Positions 1-7,570 of a stretch of DNA of 64,000 nucleotides are shown here, piece by piece. Source of the DNA: Natronococcus sp. A-GB1 (lineage in GTDB: Archaea > Halobacteriota > Halobacteria > Halobacteriales > Natrialbaceae); the NCBI RefSeq assembly GCF_029688845.1, contig NZ_JARUKW010000001.1, positions 248,001 to 312,000 of the forward strand, in the 5' to 3' direction. How positions within the stretch are numbered: the stretch's first letter is position 1; every line of letters starts with the position of its first letter. Under the pieces are notes generated by a model. That model was not told the DNA's origin. It did no database searches and was given only the letters and a program-made list of their open reading frames with translations. A program made the position numbers and the translations under genes.

Positions 1-2
1 TA

Positions 3-278
3 CAGGAGCCGATCCTCGAGGCCGTCGAGGGTTCGGTCGACGAGTCAGCCCCGACGGCCGACGATGCGCTCGAGGGCAGCGAGGACGAGTTCGAGATCGA
101 CGAGGGCGGCGAGGGCGGCGAGGACGAGCGTCCGGCTGATGAGGACGACGAGACCGAAGCCGAAACCGAGGCCGACGGGAAGAGCGCGTTCGCGAAGGCC
201 ACACAGGGACTACTCACGTTCCTCGTGATGTTCGCCGTTCTCTACGTCCTCTTCAGACGACTTGGCGGCGGCGACTGA
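3..278 (+). CDS. C-terminus of an acidic, C-terminally membrane-anchored protein (partial)
   Basis: Only the last 91 codons are inside the window; the 5' end lies upstream. The visible part is a long linker dominated by Glu and Asp, then a basic patch and one hydrophobic helix (about LLTFLVMFAVLYVLF), then Arg-Arg and a short Gly-rich tail. This suggests a soluble or extracellular acidic region held to the membrane by a C-terminal segment. The helix is followed by arginines, so the C-terminus is probably cytoplasmic. The family cannot be recognised from this fragment and no function is assigned. Confidence 0.7.
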   Translation, partial: QEPILEAVEGSVDESAPTADDALEGSEDEFEIDEGGEGGEDERPADEDDETEAETEADGKSAFAKATQGLLTFLVMFAVLYVLFRRLGGGD

Positions 279-459
279 ACTCGCCTCGTCTCGAGACCGT
301 CCCAAGATTCTCGCCTTTTGCACCAACGGATCTCGGGTAGAGTTTGCTGAACCGGTCCCGTGCCCGACTTCTTCCAGCGCTAGGACCGGCCGCTTCTCTG
401 CTGTTCCGTCACATTACTGTAAGAAGAGCCGTCTCGGTCTCTCCGAGAGCGACGGTTCG

Positions 460-579
460 CTACACCACGAACGTCAGGACGAAGGCGCCGACGACCACGA
501 GTCCGATCCACAGTCCGAAAACGATCGCCGCGTGCTTTCCAGTGAGTGCCTCGCCGTCGAGGAATTCGTTCGTTTCCAT
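460..579 (-). CDS. 39-aa single-span membrane peptide
   Basis: This short reading frame encodes a polar N-terminus (METNEFLDGEALTGKH) followed by one 22-residue hydrophobic helix that runs to the C-terminus. The pattern is that of small tail-anchored membrane peptides, not a random antisense frame. It lies about 150 bp downstream of the UspA gene on the same strand and could be cotranscribed with it. No conserved family is recognised. The charge pattern and continuous helix are seen directly; that it is translated is an inference. Confidence 0.5.
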   Translation of the reverse strand: METNEFLDGEALTGKHAAIVFGLWIGLVVVGAFVLTFVV

Positions 580-727
580 CAGTCGAGAGTGAGGGGACCG
601 TCGGTAGTGAACTGCAACCCGATTCTCGATTCTCTGGAATCGTCGATAGCGATACGAACGGTGACCGACGCGTCGTTCGTGGCGATGGTCGACGCGTTCT
701 CGAGCGGTCCGATCGATCGCCGCGTGG

Positions 728-1144
728 CTACCGGACGACCGTCACCGGAACCTGTGCGCGTCGCACGACCTGTTCCGCGACGCTTCCCAGCAGGACGCGC
801 GAGACGCCCGACCGACCGTGGCTACCGAGGACGATGCCGTCGACGTCGTGCTCCTCGGCAAACTCGACGATCCCTCGAGGCGGCGAGCCGACGACGGTTT
901 CGGTCTCGACCGACCGACCGTGCTCATCGGCGACTTCGTGGGCCATCTCGAACAGCCCCTCGGCTTTCTCTTCCTCGAGCTCGACGGCTCGCGGAAAGTT
1001 GTAGGGTGCGTCGTTTCGGTACGCGGAGACGGACGGGTTGACGACGTGCAACGCCGTGACGTCGGCCTCCGGAAACGTTTCGAACGCGTGCTCGAGTGCT
1101 GCCCGTGCCGGTTCGGAGTCGTCGAGCGGAACGAGAATCCTCAT
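728..1144 (-). CDS. Universal stress protein, UspA family
   Basis: The 138-aa product has the complete single-domain Usp fold. It begins MRILVPLDDSEPA and carries the ATP-binding-type signature GSHGRSGVSRVLLGSVAEQV near the C-terminus, followed by VPVTVVR, the usual last strand. Such proteins bind nucleotide and modulate stress responses in the cytoplasm. A longer in-frame extension exists, but the ATG at 1144 fits the family start and has a TATA-like box 25-31 nt upstream. It is paralogous to the Usp gene at 38.6 kb. Confidence 0.93.
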   Translation of the reverse strand: MRILVPLDDSEPARAALEHAFETFPEADVTALHVVNPSVSAYRNDAPYNFPRAVELEEEKAEGLFEMAHEVADEHGRSVETETVVGSPPRGIVEFAEEHDVDGIVLGSHGRSGVSRVLLGSVAEQVVRRAQVPVTVVR

Positions 1145-1168
1145 GCAACATCGTTCGACTGCACAGCC

Positions 1169-1175
1169 CATATAG
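1169..1175 (-). promoter_or_regulatory. TATA-like box of the UspA gene
   Basis: The sequence CTATATG (minus strand) lies 25-31 nt before the ATG at 1144. This is the spacing expected for a leaderless haloarchaeal transcript. It is positional evidence only. Confidence 0.4.
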
Positions 1176-1382
1176 GGAGCCGTCGGTTCTCGAACGCTGG
1201 GAGGAGACAAAGACACCTGTGGAGAGATGGATTGACGCACGACGTACGCGACGCTCGCCAGAACTGTCCGATCACTGCCGGAAGCCGGGTGAACGATAGC
1301 GAGGACGAGTCCGATTCGTCCCAAACGATCCACGCTGAAGGACAGTCCCAACGGTTTTCGTGGATCCTTGCGTACGTATACC

Positions 1383-2207
1383 ATGGTACCCAATACCGGT
1401 TGGGGCCGGACAGCAGACTCGCCGATCGGTGACATCGCGTATCTCGCCCGGTCGGAACACCGTATTCCGGCTCTCGCTGCGCTGACGGAACGCCCTCGGA
1501 GGCGGTCCGAACTCTGCGAGGAGACCGGCGTTTCCTCCTCTACGATACGGCGGACGGTGAACGAGTTCGAAGATCGGGGCTGGATCCGTAAGGACGGCCA
1601 CCAGTACGTGGCAACCCCGCCGGGAGAAGAGATCGTATCCGTGATGCAAGACGCGATCGATCGAGTCGAAACCGAACGGGAGTTGCGCGACGTCTGGCAC
1701 CGGCTTCCCGACGTTGTGGGCGAACTCCCAACCGAGACGTGGTCGGAGCTGACCGTCACCGTCGCCGACCCCGAACTCCCGTACCGGCCGGTAAACCGCT
1801 TTGAGTCGCTTCTCGAGCGGACGACCACGCTGCGTTTCGTTCGGCCCGAGGTCGCGCTGATGGACCCCTGCCTCGACCGTCTCCACGAACGGGTCGACAG
1901 CGGTGTGGACGTGACGCTGATCGACCGCCCGAACTGCCATCTGTACTTTCTTACGACGTACCCGGAGCGCAGCGCCGAACTGCTGCGACGGACCAACTTC
2001 ACGGTACTACAGCACGACGATCTCCCGCCGTACGGCACCGGTCTGCTCGACGATCGCGTCGTCATCAGCTGTTACGAGCAGGACAGCGGGATGACCCAAG
2101 CGATGATCGATACCGACGTTCCGGCGGTTCGCGAGTGGGCGCAGTCGATCTACGAGCGCTATCGGTCCGAGGCGCGGCCGATCGAGCCCCGCCAGCTCGT
2201 CGACTGA
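1383..2207 (+). CDS. Winged-helix transcriptional regulator (haloarchaeal HTH, FilR1-like C-terminal domain)
   Basis: The 274-aa protein starts MVPNTGWGRT. Residues about 20-85 form a winged helix: a conserved opening (YLARSEHRIPALAALTERPR), a recognition helix (ETGVSSSTIRRTVNEFED) and a wing (GWIRKDGHQYVATPPG). The remaining 190 residues resemble the ligand-sensing C-terminal domain of archaeal FilR1-type regulators. The ATG at 1383 is preferred over the upstream ATG at 1368 because it matches the usual N-terminus of these proteins. The regulator reads divergently from the upstream UspA gene and has a short unannotated stretch after it. The ligand and targets are not evident. Confidence 0.8.
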   Translation: MVPNTGWGRTADSPIGDIAYLARSEHRIPALAALTERPRRRSELCEETGVSSSTIRRTVNEFEDRGWIRKDGHQYVATPPGEEIVSVMQDAIDRVETERELRDVWHRLPDVVGELPTETWSELTVTVADPELPYRPVNRFESLLERTTTLRFVRPEVALMDPCLDRLHERVDSGVDVTLIDRPNCHLYFLTTYPERSAELLRRTNFTVLQHDDLPPYGTGLLDDRVVISCYEQDSGMTQAMIDTDVPAVREWAQSIYERYRSEARPIEPRQLVD

Positions 2208-2390
2208 GTTCCCTCAGCACGATACGTATCCTGCGCTAGCCGTCGAGCGTGGACCGAGACCCGGTCGATAGCGGCCTCGATCGGCTTGCAGTTGGTGCAT
2301 CGATTGCAGGGGGTGAACGAACGGTAGGAACTGCAGAACTGTCACAAAATAGCTACACCATCCTCGGCTTCGTACTGTCTCTGGCCGGAG

Positions 2391-2489
2391 ATGAACACCA
2401 TGACCGACGACCAGCAAATCGCGCACAGCAGAGTCCTCGAGACACCCATCGACACGCCCGTCGAGGCGACGGGCGACGACCGACGGTGA
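2391..2489 (+). CDS. Possible 32-aa peptide upstream of the methyltransferase
   Basis: A short frame (MNTMTDDQQIAHSRVLETPI and 12 further residues) ends six bases before the methyltransferase ATG and lies in the same frame. It is hydrophilic, with no membrane segment or cysteines. It could be a leader peptide, a small gene translationally coupled to its neighbour, or the worn N-terminus of an older protein. Haloarchaeal-like composition and the tight spacing are the only support. Confidence 0.25.
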   Translation: MNTMTDDQQIAHSRVLETPIDTPVEATGDDRR

Positions 2490-2495
2490 GCAACG

Positions 2496-3266
2496 ATGAG
2501 CAAGTCACTCGATACGAAGAAACTCGAACGCGAGGTCAAATCGATGTATCAGGAGGTTGCGGTCTCCGCTGACGCCGAGTTCCACTTCGAGACGGGACGG
2601 GACCTCGCCGAACGCCTCGGCTACGATCCGGACACGCTCACCTACGTCCCCGACGAGGCGATCGATTCATTTGCGGGCGTCGGCTACTACTTCGACCTGG
2701 CGGCTCTCGAACCGCGCGAGCGGGTCCTCGACCTCGGTAGCGGTTCGGGGATGGACTCCTTCTACGCCGCGATGAACGTCACCGAAACCGGGTCTGTTAC
2801 GGGCGTCGACATGACTCCCGAACAGGTCGAGAAGGCGACCAGCCTCGCCGCGGACAACGGCTTCCACAACGTCACCTTCCGCGAGGGGTACATCGAGGAG
2901 CTCCCGTTCGAGGACGGGTCGTTCGACGCGGTGATCTCGAACGGCGTGATCAACCTCTCCGCGGAGAAAGACCGGGTCTTCGAGGAAGCGAACCGCGTAC
3001 TCAAACCGGGCGGGCGGTTGGCCCTCTCCGACATCATCAGCGAACGGCAGCTACCCGAGAGCATCAAGACCGACGCGGATCTCTGGGCGGCGTGTATCGG
3101 CGGCGCCGAACAGACCGACGAGTACACGGGAACGATCGAAGCCGCCGGCCTCGAGGTACTGGAACTCCGGGAGAACACGCAGTACGAGTTCATCTCGGAG
3201 CAGGCGGCGAACGCCTGCGGGAAGTACGGCGTCAAGAGCATCTCGCTCAGCGCCCGCAAACAGTGA
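2496..3266 (+). CDS. ArsM-like SAM-dependent methyltransferase
   Basis: The 256-aa product is a class I methyltransferase. Motif I is VLDLGSGSGMDSF, the acidic end of strand 2 is GVDMTPEQ, the post-motif region is SNGVINLSAEKDRVFEEANR, and LKPGGRLALSDII follows. The stretch LWAACIGGAEQTDEY matches the arsenite methyltransferase (ArsM) region around its second arsenic-binding cysteine, and a further Cys sits near the end (ANACGKYG). The cysteine usually found near motif I is absent, because the motif reads GSGSG rather than GCG. The substrate may therefore not be arsenite. The gene is monocistronic apart from the small frame just before it. Confidence 0.82.
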   Translation: MSKSLDTKKLEREVKSMYQEVAVSADAEFHFETGRDLAERLGYDPDTLTYVPDEAIDSFAGVGYYFDLAALEPRERVLDLGSGSGMDSFYAAMNVTETGSVTGVDMTPEQVEKATSLAADNGFHNVTFREGYIEELPFEDGSFDAVISNGVINLSAEKDRVFEEANRVLKPGGRLALSDIISERQLPESIKTDADLWAACIGGAEQTDEYTGTIEAAGLEVLELRENTQYEFISEQAANACGKYGVKSISLSARKQ

Positions 3267-3461
3267 CCGCGTTCCAATATTTTTGCTGGTCGAAGAGCAA
3301 GCCACTCTAGAGGCAAGCACAGAGTTCTCCGTCACGCCGACTCACTGGTGTCGACAGGGGGTGTTTGATACTCGATTCGGTACCGTCTATCGAGACGTCA
3401 GAGTATCCCGTCTCGAGCGAACGTGATTTCGAGCGATGACGTATCGATACCGCTCCGAACT

Positions 3462-3547
3462 CTATAGTAACAACTGAAACGGTTTGCACACCGATCGTAC
3501 AGCCGCCGTGCGAGCGGGTGCGCACTGACGTTCAGTGGCTACTATAG
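3462..3547. mobile_element. 86-bp MITE-like element with terminal inverted repeats
   Basis: The left end CTATAGTAACAACTGAA and the inverted right end CTATAGTAGCCACTGAA match at 15 of 17 positions, and similarity continues further inward. The interior is GC-rich and has no coding capacity. Inverted ends of this length around a tiny non-coding core are typical of MITEs mobilised by a transposase elsewhere in the genome. No clear target-site duplication is visible in the flanks, so the element may be old. It sits in the 324-bp gap between the methyltransferase and the formamidase gene, where no gene was found. Confidence 0.5.
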
Positions 3548-3590
3548 ACGACTTCGAAGCACGCTCAGTCGACTCTCAAAATCAAGTAGA

Positions 3591-4856
3591 CTAGAGAGGA
3601 TCGTCAGTAACGACACTCTTGCTTCGATTTTCGGACTCGCCCAACGAGTCGGGAGTAATATCGAACTCGAAGGCCTCGTTCGGAATCGAAAGCGTCGCAC
3701 AGACGTTCGGGACGTCGACGATTCCACTGATCCGTCCCTCGACCGGGACGGTACTTAGCAACATGTACGCTTGCTCACGACTGTAGCCGAACTTCGCGAG
3801 GTAATCGATCGCCTCGAGTGCGGCTCTTCGATAGGCGACGTGGGCGTCCATGTACCGCTGCTCTCCGTCTTCAGTGACGGAGTAGCCCTCGAACGTGACC
3901 CAATCCGAGAAGTCGGGACCGCGATGACCCGGCTGGAAGATCGGATGATCGACGCCGTGTTTCTCCATTCCGTCTTTGACGACGTCAACACGGAGATCGG
4001 CGTATCCTGCCATTTCGATACCACCGCAGAACGAGATCTCGCCGTCGCCCTGTGATGCGTGCATGTCGCCCATCGAAAGCTTGGCACCCTCGACGTAGAC
4101 CGGGAAGTAGATCGTCGTTCCGAGCGAGAGCTCCTTGATATCACAGTTGCCACCGTTTTCACGGCCGGGAACGGTGCGGGCTCCCTCCCGCGCAGCTTCT
4201 TCGGCTTCGTCGGAATCCATCTCACCCATCAGTGCAGCCGTTTCGGTCGGTGGATTCGCAACCGGTGGGTCTTCCTCACCGGTCGGATGGTTTTGAATCG
4301 ATTCTGGATCTTCCTCGTGTTTCTCTATCAGCTCCCGTTCGCGCGTATTCCATTCCTCGAGGAGCTCGTGTGACGGGGCAGTTCCGATCAGTCCGGGGTG
4401 GATCTTGCCTTCGTACCGAACGTCCGGGACGTGTCGCGATGAGACGACGGTGCCGTCGACGTCCCAGATCGTTTTCGCGGCGTCCGGGAAGTGATCCGTC
4501 AGAAAGCCGCCGCCGTTCTGCTGGGAAAAGATACCGTTGAACCCCCACTCCATCTCCTGGAGCGGTCCGAGATCGAGCAGTTCGACTTTGAGCAAGTCGC
4601 CGGGTTCGGCGCCTTCTACCTCGACCGGTCCACTGAGATAGTGGACCTGTTCCAGTTCGACGTCTCGGATATCGTTCGGATTCTCGTCATTGTGGATCTG
4701 TCCGCCCGTCCAGTCGAGCATCTCCAGCCGGAAGGTGTCTCCCGGTTTTACGGAGACGGTTGCCGGAATGTCCGGGTGCCATCGATTGTGTGGTGTCTTG
4801 TCGGGCTGTTCGTCCGGGCCTCGTTCCGTATCAACGCTAAATCGTGTTTCTGGCAT
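3591..4856 (-). CDS. fmdA: Formamidase / acetamidase family amidohydrolase
   Basis: The 421-aa product hydrolyses short amides such as formamide to the acid and ammonia in the family's characterised members. It shows the FmdA_AmdA layout: an N-terminal beta-rich half (VKPGDTFRLEMLDWTGGQIHND), the central block GGNCDIKELSLGTTIYFPVY, the conserved SMGDMHASQGDGE, and CGGIEMAGYADLRVDV near the metal-binding region. The ATG at 4856 (MPETRFSVDTE) is chosen over one ten codons upstream, which overlaps the palindrome. No transporter is adjacent. A nitrogen-scavenging role is inferred from the family. Confidence 0.92.
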   Translation of the reverse strand: MPETRFSVDTERGPDEQPDKTPHNRWHPDIPATVSVKPGDTFRLEMLDWTGGQIHNDENPNDIRDVELEQVHYLSGPVEVEGAEPGDLLKVELLDLGPLQEMEWGFNGIFSQQNGGGFLTDHFPDAAKTIWDVDGTVVSSRHVPDVRYEGKIHPGLIGTAPSHELLEEWNTRERELIEKHEEDPESIQNHPTGEEDPPVANPPTETAALMGEMDSDEAEEAAREGARTVPGRENGGNCDIKELSLGTTIYFPVYVEGAKLSMGDMHASQGDGEISFCGGIEMAGYADLRVDVVKDGMEKHGVDHPIFQPGHRGPDFSDWVTFEGYSVTEDGEQRYMDAHVAYRRAALEAIDYLAKFGYSREQAYMLLSTVPVEGRISGIVDVPNVCATLSIPNEAFEFDITPDSLGESENRSKSVVTDDPL

Positions 4857-4869
4857 AGGAGCACATCTA

Positions 4870-4883
4870 TTGGCATATGCCAA
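4870..4883. promoter_or_regulatory. Perfect 14-bp palindrome upstream of the formamidase
   Basis: TTGGCATATGCCAA is a perfect inverted repeat 14 bp before the start codon at 4856. A TATA-like box (CTTTATA on the minus strand, about 4909-4915) lies some 25-30 bp further upstream. That places the palindrome at the expected transcription start, a typical site for a repressor operator in archaea. The binding protein is unknown. Confidence 0.5.
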
Positions 4884-5076
4884 CAACCCACATCACATGG
4901 TTAGTCGGTATAAAGGTTGGCTGTGGAGACGACGTCAGTTCACAGCCGTGATGTGGCAAGAGCCACCGTTCCATCAGGACGTCTGGCGCTCGAGGATAGG
5001 CATTTGTGTCATCGTATCCATCCTCGACCTACTCGTTGCTTCCTGCCGAAAGTTTTCGTCGCTTTCGAGCGGCTCA

Positions 5077-5088
5077 GGGGGGGGGGGG
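5077..5088 (+). repeat. Poly-G run of 12
   Basis: Twelve consecutive G residues lie in the non-coding region between the formamidase promoter and the first tRNA-Thr. It may be a slippage-prone tract or a sequencing homopolymer. The surrounding 4915-5141 region contains no gene. Confidence 0.9.
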
Positions 5089-5141
5089 TGAGGCCTTCCA
5101 TACAGACGATCAGCGACTCCTCTCGCGGTTATCTGTAAAAA

Positions 5142-5212
5142 GCCTAGGCCGGGATTTGAACCCGGGCTCTCGTCCTTACCAAGGACGCGCTTTACCGCTA
5201 AGCTACCCAGGC
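5142..5212 (-). tRNA. tRNA-Thr (anticodon GGT)
   Basis: On the minus strand the acceptor GCCTGGG pairs with CCTAGGC, the D-arm is GCTT/AAGC, and the anticodon stem CGTCC/GGACG encloses the loop TTGGTAA, giving anticodon GGT. The T-arm is CCGGG-TTCAAAT-CCCGG. The 3' CCA is not encoded, as is common in haloarchaea. A near-identical copy lies 172 bp away at 5385. Confidence 0.97.
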
Positions 5213-5384
5213 GCGTAGTTCGTGGTTCGTTCGAGGCGAATTTATCCCTTTCGAAACCCGTCCCGCGAGAGTCACCGGTCGAGCGAACCCACAGCCGACG
5301 TAAAAACGTAACCCAGCGTAGCTACCAGCTTCCGTCCGGTACCAGCGACTCGAGACCATCACGACGACGCGAGAATCTGTGAGA

Positions 5385-5455
5385 GCCTAGGCCGGAATTT
5401 GAATCCGGGGTCTCGTCCTTACCAAGGACGCGCTTTACCGCTAAGCTACCCAGGC
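5385..5455 (-). tRNA. tRNA-Thr (anticodon GGT), second copy
   Basis: This copy has the same acceptor, D-arm and anticodon arm as the gene at 5142. It differs in the T-stem, which is CCGGA/TCCGG instead of CCGGG/CCCGG, a base-pair-preserving double change. One variable-loop base also differs. Both copies fold normally and should be functional. Confidence 0.97.
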
Positions 5456-5527
5456 GCACTCGTTGGTTGCGTCGAGTCCATTTTAGGGGTTTCGATTCGC
5501 CACCGGGCGTGGGTGGCCGTGGCGCGG

Positions 5528-6229
5528 TCAGCTGTCGGTCACGGAGGTCGCCCGGTCGGTCGTCGACTCCTCGAGGGAGCGCTCGGAGACGCAGCTCTCG
5601 GAGCCGGCCGTCGACGGCTCGGCGGGGGGGAACGACGTCCCCACGGCTGCGGCGATCTCGTCGGCGCGCTCGAGCAGCGACGGCGACGGGCTCTCGTCGA
5701 CGGCCGCGGCGCCGGCCAGAACGGCCAGCTCGAGGACGTCCCGCTCGAGGGTCGCATCGCGGGTCGTCGCCGCGTGTCCGTCGTCGCGCTCGTCGAGGCG
5801 GTGGGTCTGTTCGCGGCCGAACGCCTGGACGGTGCGGACCGCCTTGTCCGCAGCGTCGGTCCGGGCCAGCAGGTAGAAGCCGCGGGCGACGAGGATATCG
5901 GCCGCGAGAATCTCCATGTCGCCGTCGACGTCGGTTTCGTCGCCGTCGCTCCAGGGCTCCTCGTGGGCCAGCGATCGCGTGAGTCGAAGTCCCTCGTAGA
6001 TGAGCTGGACGCCGGCGGCGTGGGTGATGATCCCGTCGTCCGGCTCGTCCCCGTTTCGGGCGGTCGTTTCACTCGGTGCGACGGCTCCGGCGCTCTCGAG
6101 CGTGAGCGCGCCGGGAAGCATCGACGCGCTCTCGAGCGTGGATTCGATGAGCTCGTAGAGCGCCGGTGGTTCGACGTCCGTGACGGCCTCGATGGCCACA
6201 CGCCGACAGCTGTCCGCCTGTTCCATCAT
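5528..6229 (-). CDS. Haloarchaeal conserved protein (DUF7114-like)
   Basis: The 233-aa protein is largely helical. It opens MMEQADSCRRVAIEAVTDVE and contains a conserved-looking stretch with HAAGVQLIYEGLRLTR and DMEILAADILVARGFYLLAR. The helices and the adjacent DG/DVD acidic segment are reminiscent of proteins distantly related to polyprenyl synthases that are seen across haloarchaea. The canonical DDxxD motifs are not obvious, so no prenyltransfer reaction is claimed. The C-terminus is a low-complexity Ser/Thr/Glu tail. The gene is divergent from the enoyl-CoA hydratase, 57 bp away. Confidence 0.7.
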   Translation of the reverse strand: MMEQADSCRRVAIEAVTDVEPPALYELIESTLESASMLPGALTLESAGAVAPSETTARNGDEPDDGIITHAAGVQLIYEGLRLTRSLAHEEPWSDGDETDVDGDMEILAADILVARGFYLLARTDAADKAVRTVQAFGREQTHRLDERDDGHAATTRDATLERDVLELAVLAGAAAVDESPSPSLLERADEIAAAVGTSFPPAEPSTAGSESCVSERSLEESTTDRATSVTDS

Positions 6230-6286
6230 AGGGCCGTTACGAGGGAGCAGGCAAAGACCTTTGGAAACGCCGAGTAGACTCGTTCC

Positions 6287-6985
6287 ATGATCGACGTCGA
6301 CAGCGAGGGATCGATCCGGACCGTCACGATCGACAGGCCGGACCGGCGGAACGCGCTGACCGAGGCGGGACTCGAGGCGCTCGAGCGTGCCATCGCCGGC
6401 TCCGACGAGCCCATCATCGCGCTTCGTGGCACCGGCCCCGCGTTCTGTGCCGGTGCCGATCTCTCCGTCGTCGCCGAACTCGAGCGGGACGAGGCCGAGG
6501 CGTTCGCTCGGCTGGGCCAGCGGGTCGCCCGACGTATCGAAGACAGCGACGCGATCGTCGTCGCCGAGATCGACGGCCCCGCTCGCGGCGGCGGACTCGA
6601 GCTCGCGCTCGCCTGCGACGTGCGGGTCGGCACGCCCGACTCGACCTACGGCGAACCCGGCGCCACCTTTGGCCTGTTCGGCGCCTGGGGCGGGACGGTC
6701 CGGCTCCCGCGGATCGTCGGCGAGGGCGACGCCCTCGAGTTCGCCTGCACGGGTCGGGTCGTCGACGCCGAGGAGGCGCTGCGGATGGGGCTGCTCTCGA
6801 GGATCGAGTCCGAGCCGCGGGCGGTTGCCGAGGAGCTCGCCGCGAACGAGACGGGCGCACTCACCGTCCTGAAGCGCCGAATCCGCGACGATGCCGACCG
6901 AGAGACCCAGGAGCGACGGGAGGCGGAGGCGTTCGGCGAACTCGTGGACGCACACGCCGGGTCGCTCGAGGGACTGCTCGAGTGA
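6287..6985 (+). CDS. Enoyl-CoA hydratase/isomerase family protein
   Basis: The 232-aa crotonase-fold protein has the oxyanion-hole motifs FCAGADLS (about residues 53-60) and ARGGGLELALACDVRVGT. A glutamate (E in YGEPGA) sits at one of the usual catalytic positions. It is slightly shorter than the typical 255 residues because the C-terminal helices are trimmed. The likely role is hydration or isomerisation of an acyl-CoA in beta-oxidation. No other beta-oxidation genes adjoin it; the acyl-CoA dehydrogenases are 22 kb away. The substrate cannot be told from sequence. Confidence 0.88.
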   Translation: MIDVDSEGSIRTVTIDRPDRRNALTEAGLEALERAIAGSDEPIIALRGTGPAFCAGADLSVVAELERDEAEAFARLGQRVARRIEDSDAIVVAEIDGPARGGGLELALACDVRVGTPDSTYGEPGATFGLFGAWGGTVRLPRIVGEGDALEFACTGRVVDAEEALRMGLLSRIESEPRAVAEELAANETGALTVLKRRIRDDADRETQERREAEAFGELVDAHAGSLEGLLE

Positions 6986-7005
6986 CCTTCGGACGGCCGA
7001 ATCGC

Positions 7006-7010
7006 TTTTT
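7006..7010 (+). terminator. T-tract terminator after the enoyl-CoA hydratase gene
   Basis: A TTTTT run lies 20 bp past the stop codon and before the GNAT start at 7037. Short U-tracts without a stem are the usual archaeal termination signal. Confidence 0.35.
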
Positions 7011-7036
7011 CCCTCCGGCGTGGAGGCTACCGGTAG

Positions 7037-7570
7037 ATGCCCGGACCCGCCTTTCTGACCGGTGAAACCGTCGCGCTACGAACGATCGAGGAGGAGGATC
7101 TCGAATTCCTCCAGACGCAGGTCAACGACCCTGCGATCTGGCGACCGATCGGCAACTCGATGCCGCTCAACGCCGAGCAGGAACGGGAGTTCTTCGAGGA
7201 GGCCGTCTGTGCGAACGACTCGATCCACCTTCTGATCGCGGTCGACTCCACACCGGTCGGGACGGTCGGACTCGACGCGATCGACTGGCGAGCCGGCAGC
7301 GGCGAGGTCGGCTACTGGGTCGCTCCGGACCACCACGGGCGAGGGTACGGAACCGAGGCCACGGAGCTGGTGCTCGAGCACGGGTTCGATCAGCTCGGCC
7401 TCCACCGGCTGTCGGCCCGCGTGTTCGCGTTCAACGGCGGCTCGAAGCGCCTCCTCGAGTCCGTCGGCTTCACGGAGGAGGGCGTCCACCGCGACGCCGC
7501 GTTCGTCGACGGCGAGTACCACGACGTCCACCGGTACGGGCTCTTAGAGGAGGAGTGGGCCTCGGCCTGA
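7037..7570 (+). CDS. GNAT N-acetyltransferase, RimJ/RimL type
   Basis: The 177-aa protein has the whole RimJ/RimL arrangement: an N-terminal strand TVALRTIEEEDLEFLQ, the substrate region, the acetyl-CoA pyrophosphate loop in VGYWVAPDHHGRGYGTEA (R/Q-G-x-G type), and the C-terminal HRLSARVFAFNGGSKRLLES followed by VGFTEEGVHRD. It transfers an acetyl group to an amine of a protein or small molecule in the cytoplasm. The gene is convergent with nadE, and the two stop codons abut at 7570/7571. Confidence 0.9.
   Translation: MPGPAFLTGETVALRTIEEEDLEFLQTQVNDPAIWRPIGNSMPLNAEQEREFFEEAVCANDSIHLLIAVDSTPVGTVGLDAIDWRAGSGEVGYWVAPDHHGRGYGTEATELVLEHGFDQLGLHRLSARVFAFNGGSKRLLESVGFTEEGVHRDAAFVDGEYHDVHRYGLLEEEWASA

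Noticed and set aside
728-2065. UspA with a 300-residue N-terminal extension
   Set aside because: The extension is Ser/Arg-rich antisense of the winged-helix gene. The Usp domain itself begins at the ATG at 1144, which has its own TATA-like box.
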